DNA of 26,865 bases. It comes from JANXSS01 sp025356535. Lineage in GTDB: Bacteria > Pseudomonadota > Gammaproteobacteria > Burkholderiales > Burkholderiaceae_D. The notes beneath the pieces are model-generated. The model worked only from the letters and a program-made list of their open reading frames with translations. It did no database searches and had not been told where the DNA came from. This document shows, piece after piece, positions 25,558 to 26,865 of the stretch (its first letter is position 1; every line of letters starts with the position of its first letter). The stretch covers positions 1-26,865 of the forward strand of contig JAYUMU010000092.1 in NCBI GenBank assembly GCA_043762325.1. Direction: 5' to 3'. The translations under genes were made by a program, and so were the position numbers.

Positions 25558-25914
25558 ATGATTATTTTATTTTAGAAAAGACAACACGCGGTCCAGCTTG
25601 ATCTCAAGGACCCAGGTCAATATAAAAAATTATCTACGCACAAAGTCGACATCACGGACACATTCAAATCGACGACGGTCGGCTCCAGCGAAAGATTCAT
25701 CGCTCCGAAAGACGCCCGTGACAAGCTCAATATCCGGAAAGTCGACACGCTTTGTTCGACGCCCGCGCCGGGTGGCGGTTTGCGCAGTACGCCCATTAAT
25801 TCCGAACTTTCCCGCCAGGTGATACTGGCCGAACAGATCATGCGCCAGGATCGAGCGATCCTGCGGGTCTTGGCCGCAAGGCTTCCAAAGGCAGTGGCAT
25901 CACCGCGTGAATGA
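25558..25914 (+). pseudogene. Start-less or nonsense-mutated gene remnant
   Basis: From 25576 to the TGA at 25912-25914 there is a 112-codon frame with protein-like composition (LDLKDPGQYKKLSTHKVDITDTF, then PINSELSRQVILAEQIMRQDRAILRVLAARLP). It has no ATG until near its end. An in-frame ATG at 25558 is separated from it by TAG at 25573-25575, so either a nonsense mutation or a lost 5' end has disabled it. The family is not recognised. An AT-rich overlapping start at 25911 is not convincing as a gene. Confidence 0.4.
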
Positions 25915-26121
25915 AATTTCTGCTCTTGCCGCTCTTAACCCTGAGCTTTGTCAGGTTCGCTGACTCGGCAGGAGTAAAACGGTCGACCTGCCGTCCAGCA
26001 GGCGCAAACCATTTCTGGCCTCAGAACCAGCGGTCCTTAAAAACGCCGTACCGGTGGTCACTGCTGCAGCACGCGGCAGGTCCATCCTGCTAGTGACGGT
26101 TGCCTGATTGAGGCCAGCCAG

Positions 26122-26256
26122 ATGCAGGCGAACGGTGTTATTGCGCCTGAACGCTTGGTACTGTTTCTTGGGTCGACGGAGCATCGAGGATGGTACGGTT
26201 GCCGTCATGTTTTTACTAGAATAAATCGGAATGTCGACATAGAAGAATTGTTGTAA
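26122..26256 (+). CDS. Candidate 44-aa small protein (or 3' remnant)
   Basis: ATG 26122 has GAGG eight bases upstream. The 44-aa product reads as natural protein (VIAPERLVLFLGSTEHRGWYG, then TRINRNVDIEELL), ends at TAA 26254-26256, and is followed 10 bp later by a terminator-like hairpin. The same frame is open back to 26041, so it may instead be the 3' end of a decayed larger gene. A minus-strand frame (25951-26208) overlaps it but lacks a ribosome site. Confidence 0.4.
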   Translation: MQANGVIAPERLVLFLGSTEHRGWYGCRHVFTRINRNVDIEELL

Positions 26257-26266
26257 CGGTCTCTAC

Positions 26267-26294
26267 AAATGCTGTGCGAGCATTTCGGGTTTTT
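26267..26294 (+). terminator. Probable rho-independent terminator
   Basis: The stem AAATGCT (26267-26273) / AGCATTT (26279-26285) has a 5-nt loop, followed by CGGG and five T. It sits just after the candidate small gene's stop. Confidence 0.5.
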
Positions 26295-26347
26295 CGATCG
26301 AGCCGACTCGATCAATTGAAATTCCAGAAATTCGCAAAGGTGAATCT

Positions 26348-26659
26348 ATGCCGTTACTCAATTTAACCCGGATTAGCAACGACGTTGTTTCTCGTGAGCT
26401 AAAAACAATGACAAAGCAACCCAGAGTTGTCCCGATACAGCACGACGAGACACTTGCACATGGCATTGCTCGGAATATTCTTTCGCCACATCTTGCAAAC
26501 CTTGTTAGTTGGAAACTAAGTAAATCCAAAATATCGTTGGGTCTGACCAGAGATTGTGTAATTGCGGACCAAAGCGTTCACAAGACAATTCAGGAAGCAT
26601 TTACAAGTAGTATTCATGCACATAAAAGTACGTTTACACACGACCTTTGGAAGCACTGA
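26348..26659 (+). CDS. AT-rich hypothetical gene, apparently truncated by an IS5-type element
   Basis: A 103-codon frame with AAAGGTG 6 bases before the ATG and base composition clearly lower in GC than the rest of the window, suggesting transfer. No family is recognised. It has a Thr/Arg-rich start and a helical C-terminal half (HGIARNILSPHLANLVSWKL and VHKTIQEAFTSSIHAHK), and no signal or membrane segment. The last three residues (Trp101-Lys102-His103) and the TGA come from GGAAGCACTGA at 26649-26659, which looks like the left end of an IS5-family element. The native protein was probably longer. Confidence 0.6.
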   Translation: MPLLNLTRISNDVVSRELKTMTKQPRVVPIQHDETLAHGIARNILSPHLANLVSWKLSKSKISLGLTRDCVIADQSVHKTIQEAFTSSIHAHKSTFTHDLWKH

Positions 26660-26865
26660 TTAATTAACGACTTACTGTTTCCGCCAACGCTCCGGCCTGA
26701 GACAATATCGACGTGTTCATTCGCTTACTGTTCATCATGCAAAAGAGCTTCTCTGACCTCGAATACGCTGCCAAGAAGAAGCTGACTCGGCGCGATCGGT
26801 TCCTTGCGGAGATCAACAGTGTGACCCCGTGGGGAAAGCTGCATGATCTGGTCGAGCCGTTCTAT
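26649..26865 (+). mobile_element. Left end of an IS5-family insertion sequence (runs off the window)
   Basis: GGAAGCACTGATTAATTAAC at 26649-26668 resembles the GGAAGG-type terminal inverted repeat of the IS5 subgroup, and an IS5-type transposase begins 88 bp inside. The right end and target duplication lie beyond the window, so the exact boundary is inferred. Confidence 0.7.
26737..26865 (+). CDS. IS5-family transposase, N-terminal part
   Basis: The first 43 residues of a DDE transposase, cut by the window edge. The start MQKSFSDLEYAAKKKLTRR, then FLAEINSVTPWGKL and the VEPFY ending, match the N-terminal domain of IS5-group transposases (FADxE, TRR/TRK, PW, IEPFYPK). The catalytic DDE residues lie outside the window. 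ATG 26737 is chosen; an in-frame GTG at 26713 is an alternative. Confidence 0.88.
   Translation, partial: MQKSFSDLEYAAKKKLTRRDRFLAEINSVTPWGKLHDLVEPFY

Larger units (their letters stand above)
25444..26121. other. Accessory segment of decayed coding sequence
   Basis: Behind the heptamer repeat the sequence becomes AT-richer and holds no intact gene that I can support. It contains a start-less open frame (25576-25914), followed by short frames in all three phases. Frame +3 at 25911-26093 opens like a signal peptide but continues as improbable protein. Confidence 0.5.

Noticed and set aside
25911..26093. Plus-strand frame opening like a signal peptide (MKFLLLPLLTLSF)
   Set aside because: The sequence after the first 20 residues is not protein-like and no ribosome site precedes it; probably chance.
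25951..26208. Minus-strand 85-codon frame in the decayed segment
   Set aside because: No ribosome site, and the plus strand here has a frame with ribosome site and terminator; kept only as a doubtful alternative.

Overview
The window is high-GC DNA with the gene repertoire of a betaproteobacterium of the order Burkholderiales, probably near Oxalobacteraceae. The evidence is the mix of genes: a TRAP DctQM/DctP pair, a MFS-acyltransferase fusion, a FeS-type bacterial photolyase and an IS5-type transposase. This placement is an inference from gene content; there is no rRNA or core marker to confirm it. No tRNA, rRNA or CRISPR array was seen.

Layout. (1) 79-2098, minus: an acyl-CoA catabolic pair, a FAS1/MaoC-type acyl-CoA hydratase overlapping an acyl-CoA dehydrogenase that starts at TTG. 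(2) 2425-6464, plus: a two-domain KaiC-like ATPase, then a pseudo-receiver/PAS/GGDEF/EAL cyclic-di-GMP protein that is split in two frames at a run of five G. (3) 6564-8384, plus: a small DUF2256-type Cys protein and a FeS-type (6-4) photolyase/cryptochrome. (4) 8519-11217, minus: a small glycine-zipper secreted protein, an unrecognised 310-aa protein and a LysR regulator. A strong plus-strand terminator with no plus-strand gene sits between the first two and marks a candidate small RNA. (5) 11381-14894, minus: a J-domain protein followed by three proteins of unknown function and a lipocalin, closely packed. (6) 14948-19107: TRAP transporter genes (minus) divergent from a 3-hydroxyisobutyrate-dehydrogenase-family enzyme (plus), which looks like an organic-acid uptake and oxidation unit. 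(7) 19262-21621: a low-complexity lipoprotein convergent with a lysophospholipid transporter/acyltransferase fusion. (8) 21767-24093, plus: a 62-aa small protein with its own promoter, a perfect palindrome, a tandem DnaA-box pair, a ChaN-like lipoprotein and a small membrane protein. (9) 24325-25443, plus: a sugar-phosphate nucleotidyltransferase.

(10) From 25444 to the right edge the DNA changes character. It is AT-richer and holds short tandem repeats, an open frame with no usable start, a candidate 44-aa protein with its own terminator, an AT-rich 103-codon gene, and the left end of an IS5-family element that appears to supply that gene's stop codon. This is an accessory, decaying segment.

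The most novel candidates are the translationally coupled J-domain/unknown-protein operon (12037-14894), the KaiC-like ATPase next to a frame-split c-di-GMP protein, and the orphan two-hairpin RNA element at 8918-8991.
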